Assembly: GCF_000092045.1 (NCBI RefSeq)
Contig: NC_007761.1
Span: 1,801,001-1,865,000 of the forward strand
From: Rhizobium etli CFN 42
GTDB taxonomy: Bacteria > Pseudomonadota > Alphaproteobacteria > Rhizobiales > Rhizobiaceae
Direction of reading: 5' to 3'
DNA length: 64,000 nucleotides
The notes below the pieces were generated by a model. The model saw only the letters and a program-made list of their open reading frames with translations. It was not told the DNA's origin and searched no databases. Positions 25,500 to 34,176 of this stretch are shown here, piece by piece. The first letter of the stretch is position 1. Each line of letters starts with the position of its first letter. A program made the translations under genes and the position numbers.

Positions 25500-25964
25500 A
25501 TGATGAAAGAATCTGGGAATTTCCGCCGCAAGCTTCTGCAACTGATCCAGGCCGACGGCGCTCTGTCGCTGGCGGACCTGGCGGAAAAGGCCGGCATGTC
25601 GCAGAGCTCGGCCTGGCGGAAGATCCAGGAACTCGAAGCCGACGGCGTCATCCGCAAGCGGGTGACGTTGCTCGATCCCGGCAAACTCGATCTCAAGCTC
25701 TGCGTAATTGCCCACGTTACGCTGGAGGATCACCATGAAGAGGCGGTGGCTTCTTTCGCTTCAGTGGTGCTGGAGCGGCCGGAGATCATGGAGTGCTACG
25801 CCTTGTCGGGCGCCTTCGATTACATGCTGAAGATAAGGGCGAGGGACGTCGAAAGCTACGAGGCCTTCATGACCCGCTATCTCATGCGCAATCCGCATGT
25901 GCGCACCGTCGTATCGAGCTTCGTATTGCGCGAGCTTAAATTCTCCACCGAACTGCCGCTCTGA
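25500..25964 (+). CDS. AsnC/Lrp-family transcriptional regulator (probable phhA regulator)
   Basis: About 154 residues. N-terminal HTH (LIQADGALSLADLAEKAGMSQSSAWRKIQ) and a C-terminal RAM ligand-binding domain (YALSGAFDYMLKIRARDVESYEAF). A GTG at 25491 is an alternative start; no strong ribosome site decides it. It is divergent from phhA, so control of that gene by Phe or Tyr is likely. It ends 3 bases before the convergent second AsnC gene. Confidence 0.88.
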   Translation: MMKESGNFRRKLLQLIQADGALSLADLAEKAGMSQSSAWRKIQELEADGVIRKRVTLLDPGKLDLKLCVIAHVTLEDHHEEAVASFASVVLERPEIMECYALSGAFDYMLKIRARDVESYEAFMTRYLMRNPHVRTVVSSFVLRELKFSTELPL

Positions 25965-25967
25965 CTT

Positions 25968-26468
25968 TTATCGCGCGCTGTCGCCATGTCGGCTGCCCGG
26001 CATCATCACCGGATAGCCTTCGAATGTCTTCAGCGTGTCGAGCACGATCGAGGTTTTCACGTGCTGCACGGATTCGTGCGGCAGCAGAACATCGTTGACG
26101 AACTTCGACAGATCGGTGAGCCCACGGGTCGCCACCTTGAGGTGATAATCCATCTCGCCGGTCAGCGCATAGGCTTCGAGAACCTCGGGTAGACCGTTGA
26201 TCAATTGCGAAAATCGGCGGGCATTGTCCCGGTTGTGGGTCGCAAGCGTGACGGAAATGACCACCAGCATATCGAGCCCCAGCTTCTCCCGATCGAGGTG
26301 GGCACGGTAGCTGCGAATATATCCCTCGGCCTCCAGTCTGGTGCGCCGGCGTGAGCATTGCGACGGTGAGAGCGCGATGCGCTCACCAAGCTCGTTGTTC
26401 GTGAGCCTGCCATCCTTTTGAAGTTCCAGGAGGAGGCGCAGGTCTAGTTTGTCGAGGGGCTCATCCAT
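25968..26468 (-). CDS. AsnC/Lrp-family regulator (probable hpd operon regulator)
   Basis: 166 residues. HTH RLTNNELGERIALSPSQCSRRRTRLE; RAM domain YALTGEMDYHLKVATRGLTDL. It lies divergent from hpd with 130 bases between, and that spacer carries several inverted repeats. In other proteobacteria an Lrp-type protein controls hpd or hmgA. It is not a close copy of the regulator at 25500. Confidence 0.9.
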   Translation of the reverse strand: MDEPLDKLDLRLLLELQKDGRLTNNELGERIALSPSQCSRRRTRLEAEGYIRSYRAHLDREKLGLDMLVVISVTLATHNRDNARRFSQLINGLPEVLEAYALTGEMDYHLKVATRGLTDLSKFVNDVLLPHESVQHVKTSIVLDTLKTFEGYPVMMPGSRHGDSAR

Positions 26469-26499
26469 TGCGCAAAATCTCCAAAATGCTCACGGGTCG

Positions 26500-26578
26500 T
26501 GCATAAAATGTTCCTTGCGCATAAAGAACGCAAGAACTTTGCACGTGTTTTGAGCCATAGTTTGCATAGAAAATGCAA
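26500..26578 (+). promoter_or_regulatory. Repeated operator-like elements upstream of hpd
   Basis: TTGCG-N9-CGCAA (26515-26533) and TTGCAT-N5-ATGCAA (26562-26578) are perfect inverted repeats, and TGCATAAAATG occurs at 26500. Repeated phased half-sites in a spacer between an Lrp-type gene and its target fit Lrp-style wrapping. Confidence 0.55.
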
Positions 26579-26598
26579 TCTCCTCTGGAGGAAGGAAA

Positions 26599-27708
26599 AT
26601 GGGTCCGTTCCCGCATGATGCGCCTCCGTCGGAAATCACCGCCGACAATCCGGCCGGCACCGACGGCTTCGAATTCGTCGAGTTCGCTCACCCCGAACCT
26701 GAGAAACTCAGCGAGCTCTTCACACGCATGGGCTATGTCGCGGTCGCCAGGCACAAGACGAAAGACATTACCATCTGGCGCCAGGGCGACATCAATTATG
26801 TCCTCAATGCCGAGCCCGGCAGTCATGCCGCCCGTTTCGTCGCAAAGCATGGTCCCTGCGCCCCGTCGATGGCCTGGCGTGTGGTCGATGCCAGGCACGC
26901 CTTCAATCACGCCGTGTCGAAAGGCGCCGTTCCCTATGAAGGAAATGACAAGGTGCTCGATGTCCCCGCGATTGTCGGCATTGGCGGTTCGCTGCTCTAT
27001 TTCGTCGAGACCTATGGGGCGAAAGGATCGGCTTACGAGGCCGAGTTCGATTGGCTTGGCGAGCCCAATCCGAAGCCGCTCGGGATCGGCTTTTATTATC
27101 TCGACCATCTCACCCACAATGTCTTCCGCGGCAACATGGACAAGTGGTGGGATTTTTACCGCAACCTGTTCAATTTCAAACAGATTCACTTCTTCGATAT
27201 TGACGGCCGCATCACCGGTCTGGTCAGCCGCGCCATCACCTCGCCCTGCGGCAAGATCCGCATTCCGCTGAATGAATCGAAGGACGACACCAGCCAGATC
27301 GAGGAATATCTGAAGAAGTATCGGGGCGAGGGCATTCAGCATATCGCCGTTGGCACGGAGGATATTTACGAGGCAACCGACCGGCTTGCCGATAACGGCC
27401 TGCGCTTCATGCCGGGGCCTCCCGAGACCTATTACGACATGTCCTATGAACGCGTGCATGGCCATGACGAACCGATCGACCGCATGAAGAAGCACGGCAT
27501 CCTGATCGACGGCGAAGGTGTGGTGAACGGCGGCATGACAAAAATCCTGCTGCAGATATTCTCCAAAACGGTGATCGGTCCGATCTTCTTCGAATTCATC
27601 CAGCGCAAGGGCGACGAGGGTTTCGGCGAAGGCAACTTCCGTGCGCTGTTCGAGTCGATCGAAGCCGATCAGATCAAGCGTGGTGTCATCGGCACGGCAG
27701 CGGAGTAA
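26599..27708 (+). CDS. hpd: 4-hydroxyphenylpyruvate dioxygenase
   Basis: 369 residues. Two-domain vicinal-oxygen-chelate fold; iron ligands are the His in LDHLTHNVF (about 170), the His in GIQHIAVGTED (about 248) and the Glu in the C-terminal GFGEGNFRALFESIE (about 354). It converts 4-hydroxyphenylpyruvate to homogentisate. GGAGGAAGGAAA precedes the ATG. First gene of a four-gene catabolic operon. The aminotransferase that makes its substrate is not in the window. Confidence 0.96.
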   Translation: MGPFPHDAPPSEITADNPAGTDGFEFVEFAHPEPEKLSELFTRMGYVAVARHKTKDITIWRQGDINYVLNAEPGSHAARFVAKHGPCAPSMAWRVVDARHAFNHAVSKGAVPYEGNDKVLDVPAIVGIGGSLLYFVETYGAKGSAYEAEFDWLGEPNPKPLGIGFYYLDHLTHNVFRGNMDKWWDFYRNLFNFKQIHFFDIDGRITGLVSRAITSPCGKIRIPLNESKDDTSQIEEYLKKYRGEGIQHIAVGTEDIYEATDRLADNGLRFMPGPPETYYDMSYERVHGHDEPIDRMKKHGILIDGEGVVNGGMTKILLQIFSKTVIGPIFFEFIQRKGDEGFGEGNFRALFESIEADQIKRGVIGTAAE

Positions 27709-27747
27709 ACTCTACGGCGCAGTAGAGTTTTCGGGGAGGAGTTGAGC

Positions 27748-29109
27748 ATGGACCAGACAGCGATCCAGGCCGCCGATGCGGAAGCGGCGACCGCAAACAG
27801 ACTGAAATATATGCCAGGTTTCGGCAACGATTTCGAGACGGAGTCGCTGCCTGGCGCCTTGCCGCAGGGCCAGAACAGCCCGCAGAAATGCAACTACGGC
27901 CTTTATGCCGAGCAGCTTTCCGGCTCGCCCTTCACCGCGCCGCGCGGCACGAATGAACGATCCTGGCTGTACCGCATTCGCCCGAGCGTGCGCCACACCC
28001 GCCGCTTCTCGAACGCCTCCTATCCGCTTTGGAAAACCGCGCCGTGTCTGGACGAGCATTCGCTCCCGCTCGGCCAGCTTCGCTGGGATCCGATCCCCGC
28101 GCCTGAGGAGAAGCTGACTTTTCTGCAAGGGGTGCGGACGATGACGACGGCGGGCGATGCCGCGACCCAGGTCGGCATGTCGGCGCATGCCTATGTCTTC
28201 AACGAAGACATGGTCGACGACTATTTCTTCGATGCCGATGGCGAACTGCTGATCGTGCCGCAGCTCGGCGCCATCAGAGTGTTCACCGAAATGGGCATCA
28301 TGGACGTCGAGCCGCTGGAGATATGCCTCGTTCCCCGCGGCATGATGTTCAAGGTCATGACGACCGGCGAGCAGACGGCCTCGCGTGGCTATATCTGCGA
28401 GAACTATGGCGCCAAATTCACATTGCCGGATCGCGGGCCGATCGGCGCCAATTGCCTGGCAAATCCGCGCGACTTCAAGACGCCTGTTGCCGCTTTCGAG
28501 GACAAGGAAAAACCCTGCCGCGTCCATGTGAAATGGTGCGGCAAATTCTATGTCACCGAGATCGGCCACTCGCCGCTGGATGTGGTTGCCTGGCATGGCA
28601 ACTACGCGCCCTACAAATACGACTTGCGGACGTTTTCCCCGGTCGGCGCGATCAGCTTCGATCATCCCGATCCGTCTATCTTCTCGGTGCTGACGGCGCC
28701 GACCGAAGATGCCGGCACGGCGAATGTCGATTTCGTGATCTTTCCGCCGCGCTGGCTGGTCGCTGAGCACACCTTCCGCCCGCCCTGGTACCACCGCAAC
28801 ATCATGAGCGAGTTCATGGGCCTGATCCATGGTCAGTATGACGCCAAGGAGGAGGGGTTCGTGCCGGGCGGGATCAGCCTGCATAATATGATGCTGCCCC
28901 ATGGGCCGGACGCGCTCGCCTTCGAAAAGGCATCCAATGTAGAACTCAAGCCGGTGAAGCTCGATCACACCATGGCCTTCATGTTCGAGACTCGCTACCC
29001 GCAGCAGCTGACCAAATATGCAGCCGAGCTCGAAACGCTGCAGGACGATTACCTCGAGTGCTGGGATGGCCTCGAACGCAAGTTCGACGGAACTCCGGGC
29101 ATCAAGTAA
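27748..29109 (+). CDS. hmgA: Homogentisate 1,2-dioxygenase
   Basis: 453 residues, the usual size. The start region [20 protein letters not shown] and the metal-binding region [19 protein letters not shown] are characteristic. It opens the ring of homogentisate to maleylacetoacetate using Fe(II) and O2. The ATG at 27748 lies 8 bases after GGAGG; an in-frame TTG at 27742 is too close to that site. Second gene of the operon. Confidence 0.96.
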   Translation: MDQTAIQAADAEAATANRLKYMPGFGNDFETESLPGALPQGQNSPQKCNYGLYAEQLSGSPFTAPRGTNERSWLYRIRPSVRHTRRFSNASYPLWKTAPCLDEHSLPLGQLRWDPIPAPEEKLTFLQGVRTMTTAGDAATQVGMSAHAYVFNEDMVDDYFFDADGELLIVPQLGAIRVFTEMGIMDVEPLEICLVPRGMMFKVMTTGEQTASRGYICENYGAKFTLPDRGPIGANCLANPRDFKTPVAAFEDKEKPCRVHVKWCGKFYVTEIGHSPLDVVAWHGNYAPYKYDLRTFSPVGAISFDHPDPSIFSVLTAPTEDAGTANVDFVIFPPRWLVAEHTFRPPWYHRNIMSEFMGLIHGQYDAKEEGFVPGGISLHNMMLPHGPDALAFEKASNVELKPVKLDHTMAFMFETRYPQQLTKYAAELETLQDDYLECWDGLERKFDGTPGIK

Positions 29110-29147
29110 CAGGATCGGCGAAGCTTCCTCGGTCACGGAATTGAGAC

Positions 29148-30173
29148 ATGAAACTTGCGACCTTGAAGGACTCCACCAGGGACGGCCGCCTCGTCGTCGT
29201 GTCCCGCGATCTGACCCGCTGTTCGGAGGTCGGCCATATCGCCCGCACCCTGCAGGCGGCGCTCGACGACTGGGAGCATGTCGCTCCGAGACTTCGTCTG
29301 GTTGCCGAAGGCATCGAGACGGGAGCCCAGCCGACGATGCGGTTTCACGAACATGACGCCGCATCGCCTTTGCCGCGCGCCTATCAATGGGCCGACGGCT
29401 CGGCATACGTCAACCATGTGGAACTGGTGCGCAAGGCGCGCGGCGCCGAGATGCCGGCTAGCTTCTGGACCGATCCTTTGATGTATCAAGGCGGCTCTGA
29501 CAGTTTTCTTGCGCCGCGGGATCCGATCCTGGTGGCAGACGAGGCCTATGGGATCGACATGGAGGGAGAGGTTGCCGTCATCACGGGCGACGTTGCCATG
29601 GGAGCCAGCCCCGAGGCGGCGCGCGGCGCAATCCGCCTGCTGATGCTCGTCAATGACGTGTCGCTGCGCGGCCTGATCCCCGATGAGCTCGCCAAGGGTT
29701 TTGGTTTCTTCCAATCCAAGCCGGCCTCGGCATTCTCGCCGGTGGCGGTGACGCCGGACGAGCTAGCGGACGCCTGGGATGGCGGCAAGCTCCACCTGCC
29801 GCTGCTCGTAAGCTTGAATGGTAAGCCATTCGGCAGGGCGAATGCCGGCATCGACATGACCTTCGACTTCGGCCAGCTGATTGCCCATGCCGCGAAAACC
29901 CGCCACCTCGTGGCGGGGACGATCATCGGTTCCGGCACGGTTTCCAACAAACTCGACGGCGGCCCCGGCAAGCCGGTGGACGCGGGGGGAGACGGCTATT
30001 CCTGCATTGCCGAACTGAGGATGATCGAGGCCATCGAGAGCGGATCGCCGAAGAGCCCCTTCATGAGGTTCGGCGACCAGGTCCGCATCGAGATGAAGGA
30101 CGATGCCGGCCATTCGATCTTCGGGGCGATCGAGCAGACGGTCGGAAAATACGAGGGAGCTGCCGGGGGATGA
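29148..30173 (+). CDS. fahA: Fumarylacetoacetate hydrolase
   Basis: 341 residues, FAH family: YVNHVELVRKARGAEMP and DPLMYQGGSDSFLAPRD; metal acid residues in GIDMEGEVAVITGDV and NDVSLRGLIP; GTIIGSGTVSNK near the end. It cleaves fumarylacetoacetate to fumarate and acetoacetate. Family assignment is certain; the exact substrate is inferred from the operon. It overlaps the next gene by 4 bases. Confidence 0.9.
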   Translation: MKLATLKDSTRDGRLVVVSRDLTRCSEVGHIARTLQAALDDWEHVAPRLRLVAEGIETGAQPTMRFHEHDAASPLPRAYQWADGSAYVNHVELVRKARGAEMPASFWTDPLMYQGGSDSFLAPRDPILVADEAYGIDMEGEVAVITGDVAMGASPEAARGAIRLLMLVNDVSLRGLIPDELAKGFGFFQSKPASAFSPVAVTPDELADAWDGGKLHLPLLVSLNGKPFGRANAGIDMTFDFGQLIAHAAKTRHLVAGTIIGSGTVSNKLDGGPGKPVDAGGDGYSCIAELRMIEAIESGSPKSPFMRFGDQVRIEMKDDAGHSIFGAIEQTVGKYEGAAGG

Positions 30174-30802
30174 GCGAGATCATTCTTTACGACTACTGGC
30201 GGTCATCGGCGAGTTATCGGGTGCGGATCGCGCTCAATCTTCTGGGCCTCGACTACCAGACAGTGCCGATCAACCTGCTCGACGGTGCGCACAAGATGCC
30301 GGACTATCTCACCCTCAATCCGCAGGGGCTCGTGCCGACACTCGTGATAGATGGGAAAACGCTGACACAGTCGCTGGCCATCATCGAATATCTGGCCGAG
30401 CTTCGACCGGAATGCGGACTGCTGCCAACCGACAGCGCTGATCGTCAGAAAGTCCGCGCCCTGGCCTATGCGATTGCCATGGACATCCATCCGGTCTGCA
30501 ACCTGCATGTCGTCTCGCATCTTCGGACGCTTACCGACAAGGCCGAGGCTCGCGAGGAATGGATGAAGCACTTCATCGGCGATGGACTTCGCAAGCTGGA
30601 GATCATGCTCGGCGAATCCGATGGCGCGTTCAGCTTTGGCGGCAGGCCGTCGATCGCCGATCTCTGCCTTGTTCCCCAGGTCTACAATGCTCGCCGCTGG
30701 GGAGTTGATATCACTGCTTTCAGACGCATCAGCGATATCGACGCTAGATGCGCCGACCTCCCCGCCTTCCAGGCAGCGCATCCGGACCGCGTGAAGCCGT
30801 AG
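30170..30802 (+). CDS. maiA: Maleylacetoacetate isomerase (zeta-class GST)
   Basis: 210 residues. Starts with the zeta signature YDYWRSSASYRVRIALNL, which carries the glutathione-activating Ser-Ser pair, followed by NPQGLVPTL and QSLAIIEYL. It isomerises maleylacetoacetate to fumarylacetoacetate with glutathione. Coupled (ATGA) to the hydrolase gene. The operon ends here, and the next gene is convergent 3 bases on. Confidence 0.95.
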   Translation: MSEIILYDYWRSSASYRVRIALNLLGLDYQTVPINLLDGAHKMPDYLTLNPQGLVPTLVIDGKTLTQSLAIIEYLAELRPECGLLPTDSADRQKVRALAYAIAMDIHPVCNLHVVSHLRTLTDKAEAREEWMKHFIGDGLRKLEIMLGESDGAFSFGGRPSIADLCLVPQVYNARRWGVDITAFRRISDIDARCADLPAFQAAHPDRVKP

Positions 30803-30805
30803 GAA

Positions 30806-31276
30806 CTACTCGTCCCGCCACGATGAAAATATCGCCGCCTGGCCCAACCGCTTTCCCGTCTCATCGATGAGCTGCCAGACAGTGAAATTTTCGACCCAGA
30901 AACGGCGCCCCGACTTCGCCACCCTGAGGCCGCGTCCGTTGTCGACAAACCCATCGCGCGTGACGGCGTCCAGCAGCCGCTGGCGTTCGGCGCGATCAGG
31001 CTGCTCGGCCGAAAGCCGTGACGGCAGCATGACGAATTCGTCCCAGCTATATTCGAAGCAGTTCTGCGCGGTTCGGTTTGCGTAGATGAAGCGCGGGTCG
31101 GGTAGGGTATTGTGGGCGAGGACCACGAAAGGCGCTTGGCTGTAAAGCCACTCCGGCCCTTGCCAATCCTCCACAAGACGGCGGCCGACAATAAGCCGGT
31201 AGCTGCCGGCAAGAAGGGCAAAGAAATCGGGATCATTCCTCAGGTCGAGGGCGTTGTTGTCATAGGGAGAAGTCAC
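30806..31276 (-). CDS. MEKHLA/PAS-domain protein
   Basis: 156 residues, essentially one MEKHLA domain (PAS-related): APFVVLAHNTLPDPRFIYANRTAQNCFEYSWDEF, then SRLSAEQPDRAERQRLL and a C-terminal WQLIDETGKRLGQAAIFSSW. Such single-domain proteins probably bind a small ligand or flavin and act as sensors; no output domain is attached. It is convergent with maiA. Role unknown. Confidence 0.75.
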   Translation of the reverse strand: MTSPYDNNALDLRNDPDFFALLAGSYRLIVGRRLVEDWQGPEWLYSQAPFVVLAHNTLPDPRFIYANRTAQNCFEYSWDEFVMLPSRLSAEQPDRAERQRLLDAVTRDGFVDNGRGLRVAKSGRRFWVENFTVWQLIDETGKRLGQAAIFSSWRDE

Positions 31277-31692
31277 GAACGGCCTCGCTGGTCAAATGTG
31301 TCGGTGCAGGCGACATAGCCGATATCAATTGCACGCGTCTATGATGCCTCTGAACTGCGATTCATTTCGGCGAGGGCCGGCATTTACCTTGTCTCATCAC
31401 TTCTGATTGTGACGCTTGCCAGAAGATCGCCCTTGTGCATTGATCTGAGCTGCTGGGGTACCTGTCAACATTCTCTGCGAAGCTATTGGTCTTCGGACCG
31501 TCATTGGCGTCGGCCGGTGTTATGGCCATCAGGACGAGGCCGGACTGGACTGGGAGTGGCACAAATGCGACGCCAACTCCCGCAGATATGCGGAGTAGGT
31601 ATCGCCGGTCCGCAGGCAGCGACCGCACAGGTCAGCAGCTTGCTTGAAGGAAAAGACCGGTGAAGACCTCATATTCCTGAGTGAGGCCGAGC
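31277..31692. other. Gap between MEKHLA protein and patatin gene
   Basis: About 415 bases without a supported gene. Short frames are open on both strands and overlap each other. The minus-strand frame 31529-31672 (47 codons, with a protein-like FSFKQAADLCG and TYSAYLRELASHL) has normal-looking codon use, but no good ribosome site and no family match. No convincing promoter or terminator was seen. Confidence 0.4.
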
Positions 31693-32958
31693 ATGTCGGA
31701 AGACGAACATGCGCCATTGAATGCTGTCTTGTCGGGATCCGACGACCCCGAGAAGCCCGCTGAGCGCTATAAACTCGGCCTCTGCCTTTCCGGCGGCTAT
31801 CGGGCCATGCTTTTCCATGCGGGATCGCTGGCAAGGCTCAACGAGGCCGGTCTTCTGGCGAAGCTCGACATGATTTCGTCGGTCTCGGGCGGGTCCATCG
31901 CCTCCGGCCTGCTGGCCCATGTGTGGCCACGGCTGGCCTTTGAGAACGAGGTTGCCGTCAACTTCAGGGCTCAATACGTCGACCGCATTCTGGCCTTCAG
32001 CCAGATATTCGCGGATGGGCCGAGTTTCCTGAAGGGCGCGTTTAATCCCTTCTCGAGCGCTGCCGAGGAGGTCGCGAAACTCTACGAAAGACATCTGTTC
32101 GACGGAAGGTCGCCAAGCCTCAGCGATCTTCCGGTCTCGCCTTGGTTCGTATTTTGCGCCAGCAATCTCAGCACGGGTTCACTCTTCCGGATGTCGAACC
32201 GCTATATCGCGGATTACCGGATCGGCCTGTCGTTTCATCCGGCACTTTCGCTCGCGACCGCGGTTGCTGCTTCGGCGGCATTCCCGCCTGTCCTGTCGCC
32301 GCTGCGATTGGACCTATCGAAATTTCCCTGGAAAAGGGAAAAACTCGATGACACCGTTGGCGATCCCGTTGCACCGGAAAGGGCAATATTGAGCGACGGC
32401 GGCGTCTACGACAATCACGGCATCGAGCCGGCGCTGAAACGCTGCGACTGCCTGCTTGTCAGCGATGCCGGCGCGCCTTGGCGCTCCTCGGCTAGCGGCT
32501 ACTGGAACTATCTCTCGCAACTCAAGCGCGTTCTCGATACGACGGACAATCAGGTGCGGTCGTTGCGGCGCCGAGACCTGATCGGCGGTTTCAGGGCCGC
32601 AAAACAGGCCGATTTGCTTGGCCTCGACGATCTCGCGAAATCGGCGCTGCGGGCAAGAACCCATGGCGTTTATTGGTCGATCGACAGCAAGGACGCCGAA
32701 CTCAAGGCATACGCCTCTTACACGCTGCCGCCGTCCTCGGTCGTTCCGTCCGAGGTCGGCACCTATCTTCACTTCCTCGGCACCAGGGAAACGGAGTATC
32801 TGACGAACTGGGGGCACTATGTGTGCGACGCGATGCTCAATCGCTTCTATCAACCGCTGCCGGCGCCGTCCTCCGGCCCGCCGTTGGCATCCGGGACGGT
32901 GAAGCCCCCCTGGGCGGCGAGAGCGAGCAGGCGTCTATTCGACGTTTTGCCCTTTTGA
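31693..32958 (+). CDS. Patatin-like phospholipase
   Basis: 421 residues. Glycine-rich oxyanion segment LCLSGGYRAMLFHAGSL (about 31-47), nucleophile Ser in SSVSGGSIASG (about 64-74), and the catalytic Asp in LSDGGVYDNHG (about 235). It has the Ser-Asp dyad of patatin/cPLA2-like lipid acyl hydrolases. No signal peptide, so it is cytoplasmic or delivered by another route. An upstream GTG at 31681 is possible; the ATG at 31693 is preferred. It stands alone. Confidence 0.85.
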   Translation: MSEDEHAPLNAVLSGSDDPEKPAERYKLGLCLSGGYRAMLFHAGSLARLNEAGLLAKLDMISSVSGGSIASGLLAHVWPRLAFENEVAVNFRAQYVDRILAFSQIFADGPSFLKGAFNPFSSAAEEVAKLYERHLFDGRSPSLSDLPVSPWFVFCASNLSTGSLFRMSNRYIADYRIGLSFHPALSLATAVAASAAFPPVLSPLRLDLSKFPWKREKLDDTVGDPVAPERAILSDGGVYDNHGIEPALKRCDCLLVSDAGAPWRSSASGYWNYLSQLKRVLDTTDNQVRSLRRRDLIGGFRAAKQADLLGLDDLAKSALRARTHGVYWSIDSKDAELKAYASYTLPPSSVVPSEVGTYLHFLGTRETEYLTNWGHYVCDAMLNRFYQPLPAPSSGPPLASGTVKPPWAARASRRLFDVLPF

Positions 32959-33203
32959 CAATAGCCGGAGGTGCCGGCCAAGACAGCCCGGAGGCGGAAC
33001 TCTGACGAGGTGAGGGAAGGGCTGCCCGGCGTGTGGCAATCCACGATATAGGGAAAGAGATGTCCGCAATGGATTACCTTGGCGAACCGATCCCATCTCG
33101 TTGAAGTGAACGGGTTCTCCGGCGAAGTCGGCGTTGTCAAACCATTCTGTCGCGAACGACCCGTTCGAACCGGCGCGGGCAAAATCAGGGCCATGCACCA
33201 TTA

Positions 33204-33737
33204 TTACCCCAAGGATCGCGGGGTTACGAACCGCTCGAGATAACCGGTGTCCGCCGCAATCTCGTCCCATCCGTCGAGATCGAGGTCAATGACGGCGAGT
33301 CCCCCCGTCGGGAACTTCTCCCGCATGCGTCCCACGGCATCGGCATCGCCGTCCGCCACGATCAGCGAGGCTGCAATCTCCATGCCTGGATTGTGGCCAA
33401 CGATGAGAAGCGTGCGGATATCAGGTTCGACGGCCCGGATCACATCGAGCATGCGCTCGGCCGACACCTCGTAGATATCCGCCGCCTCGTGTTCGACCTT
33501 TTTCAAAAGGGCCCCGCGGACGAGCTTCCAGGTTTCCCGCGCCCGGCGGGCCGGCGAGACGAGGGCGAGATCGGGGAACAGTTTTTCGCGCACCATATAG
33601 GTGCCGATGACGGATGCTGCCTTGCGCCCGCGATCCGCCAATGGCCTTTCACGGTCGGCCACACCGTCGGGCCAGGCGGATTTGGCATGGCGCAAAAGGA
33701 TGAGGCGGTGTTTCGGCAGCATGGGTTTCGGCGTCAT
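33204..33737 (-). CDS. SixA-like histidine phosphatase
   Basis: 177 residues. Phosphohistidine motif LILLRHAKSAW (RHG, His near residue 15) and the second His in LLIVGHNPGME; the branch is the short SixA type. It removes phosphate from phospho-His or small phosphoesters. The ATG at 33737 is preferred over an upstream GTG-type extension to 33821, which is Arg-rich and unlike the family. Directly upstream, on the other strand, lies the remnant of a CYTH gene, a frequent partner of SixA/CHAD proteins. Confidence 0.85.
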   Translation of the reverse strand: MTPKPMLPKHRLILLRHAKSAWPDGVADRERPLADRGRKAASVIGTYMVREKLFPDLALVSPARRARETWKLVRGALLKKVEHEAADIYEVSAERMLDVIRAVEPDIRTLLIVGHNPGMEIAASLIVADGDADAVGRMREKFPTGGLAVIDLDLDGWDEIAADTGYLERFVTPRSLG

Positions 33738-33919
33738 TTTATCGCGAGGCCGATGTCGTCGGTTAGAGCTTCGTTGCGTGTTGACTCCTGGAGCATGAAG
33801 GGCCTCCGATACAGCTCGCAAACGAGGCGGATGTCAGTGGGAGGTCAGTCGTCGTTTCGTCCCACTTTTGCGAAACTTGAGCATCCCGCGGATTTCGGCG
33901 TGACCGTGTTCAATCGAGC

Positions 33920-34092
33920 CTGGAACGCGTCTTATCCGAAATCGAAATTAAGCTCGACCTCGCAGACGAAACTTCGGACGACGTCCTGAGTTCCGATCTG
34001 CCAGGAGAACCGCAGTAGGTCTCGAGCAGGCATCAACCTATTTCGATACCCCAGATCGCAGGCTGATGCAGGGAGGCTATTCGCTGCCAAGT
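33920..34092 (+). pseudogene. Decayed 5' fragment of a CYTH (triphosphate tunnel) gene
   Basis: In one frame LSEIEIKLDLADETSDDV is encoded around 33932-33985, containing the family's ExExK signature (33938-33952), and it ends at TAG 34016-34018. In another frame, from 34024, QASTYFDTPDRRLMQGGYSL follows, which is the next conserved CYTH block (YFDTPDRRL..GYSLR). So the gene start is missing, there is a frameshift, and everything past about residue 60 is gone. A perfect hairpin begins 11 bases later. CYTH proteins bind inorganic polyphosphate or triphosphates. It looks like a real gene that has decayed. Confidence 0.65.
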
Positions 34093-34102
34093 CGCAAAAC
34101 GC

Positions 34103-34139
34103 GTCATCGTCCGGGCACTTTTAGTGCCCGGACGATGAC
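34103..34139. terminator. 16-bp perfect hairpin after nrdJ
   Basis: GTCATCGTCCGGGCAC (34103-34118) and its exact complement (34124-34139) around loop TTTTA. It lies 38 bases past the nrdJ stop. It probably ends nrdJ transcription; the T-rich stretch on the minus side is short. Confidence 0.7.
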
Positions 34140-34176
34140 CATTTCTTCTGTCGGAAATGAAGAACCGCAAGCCTAC

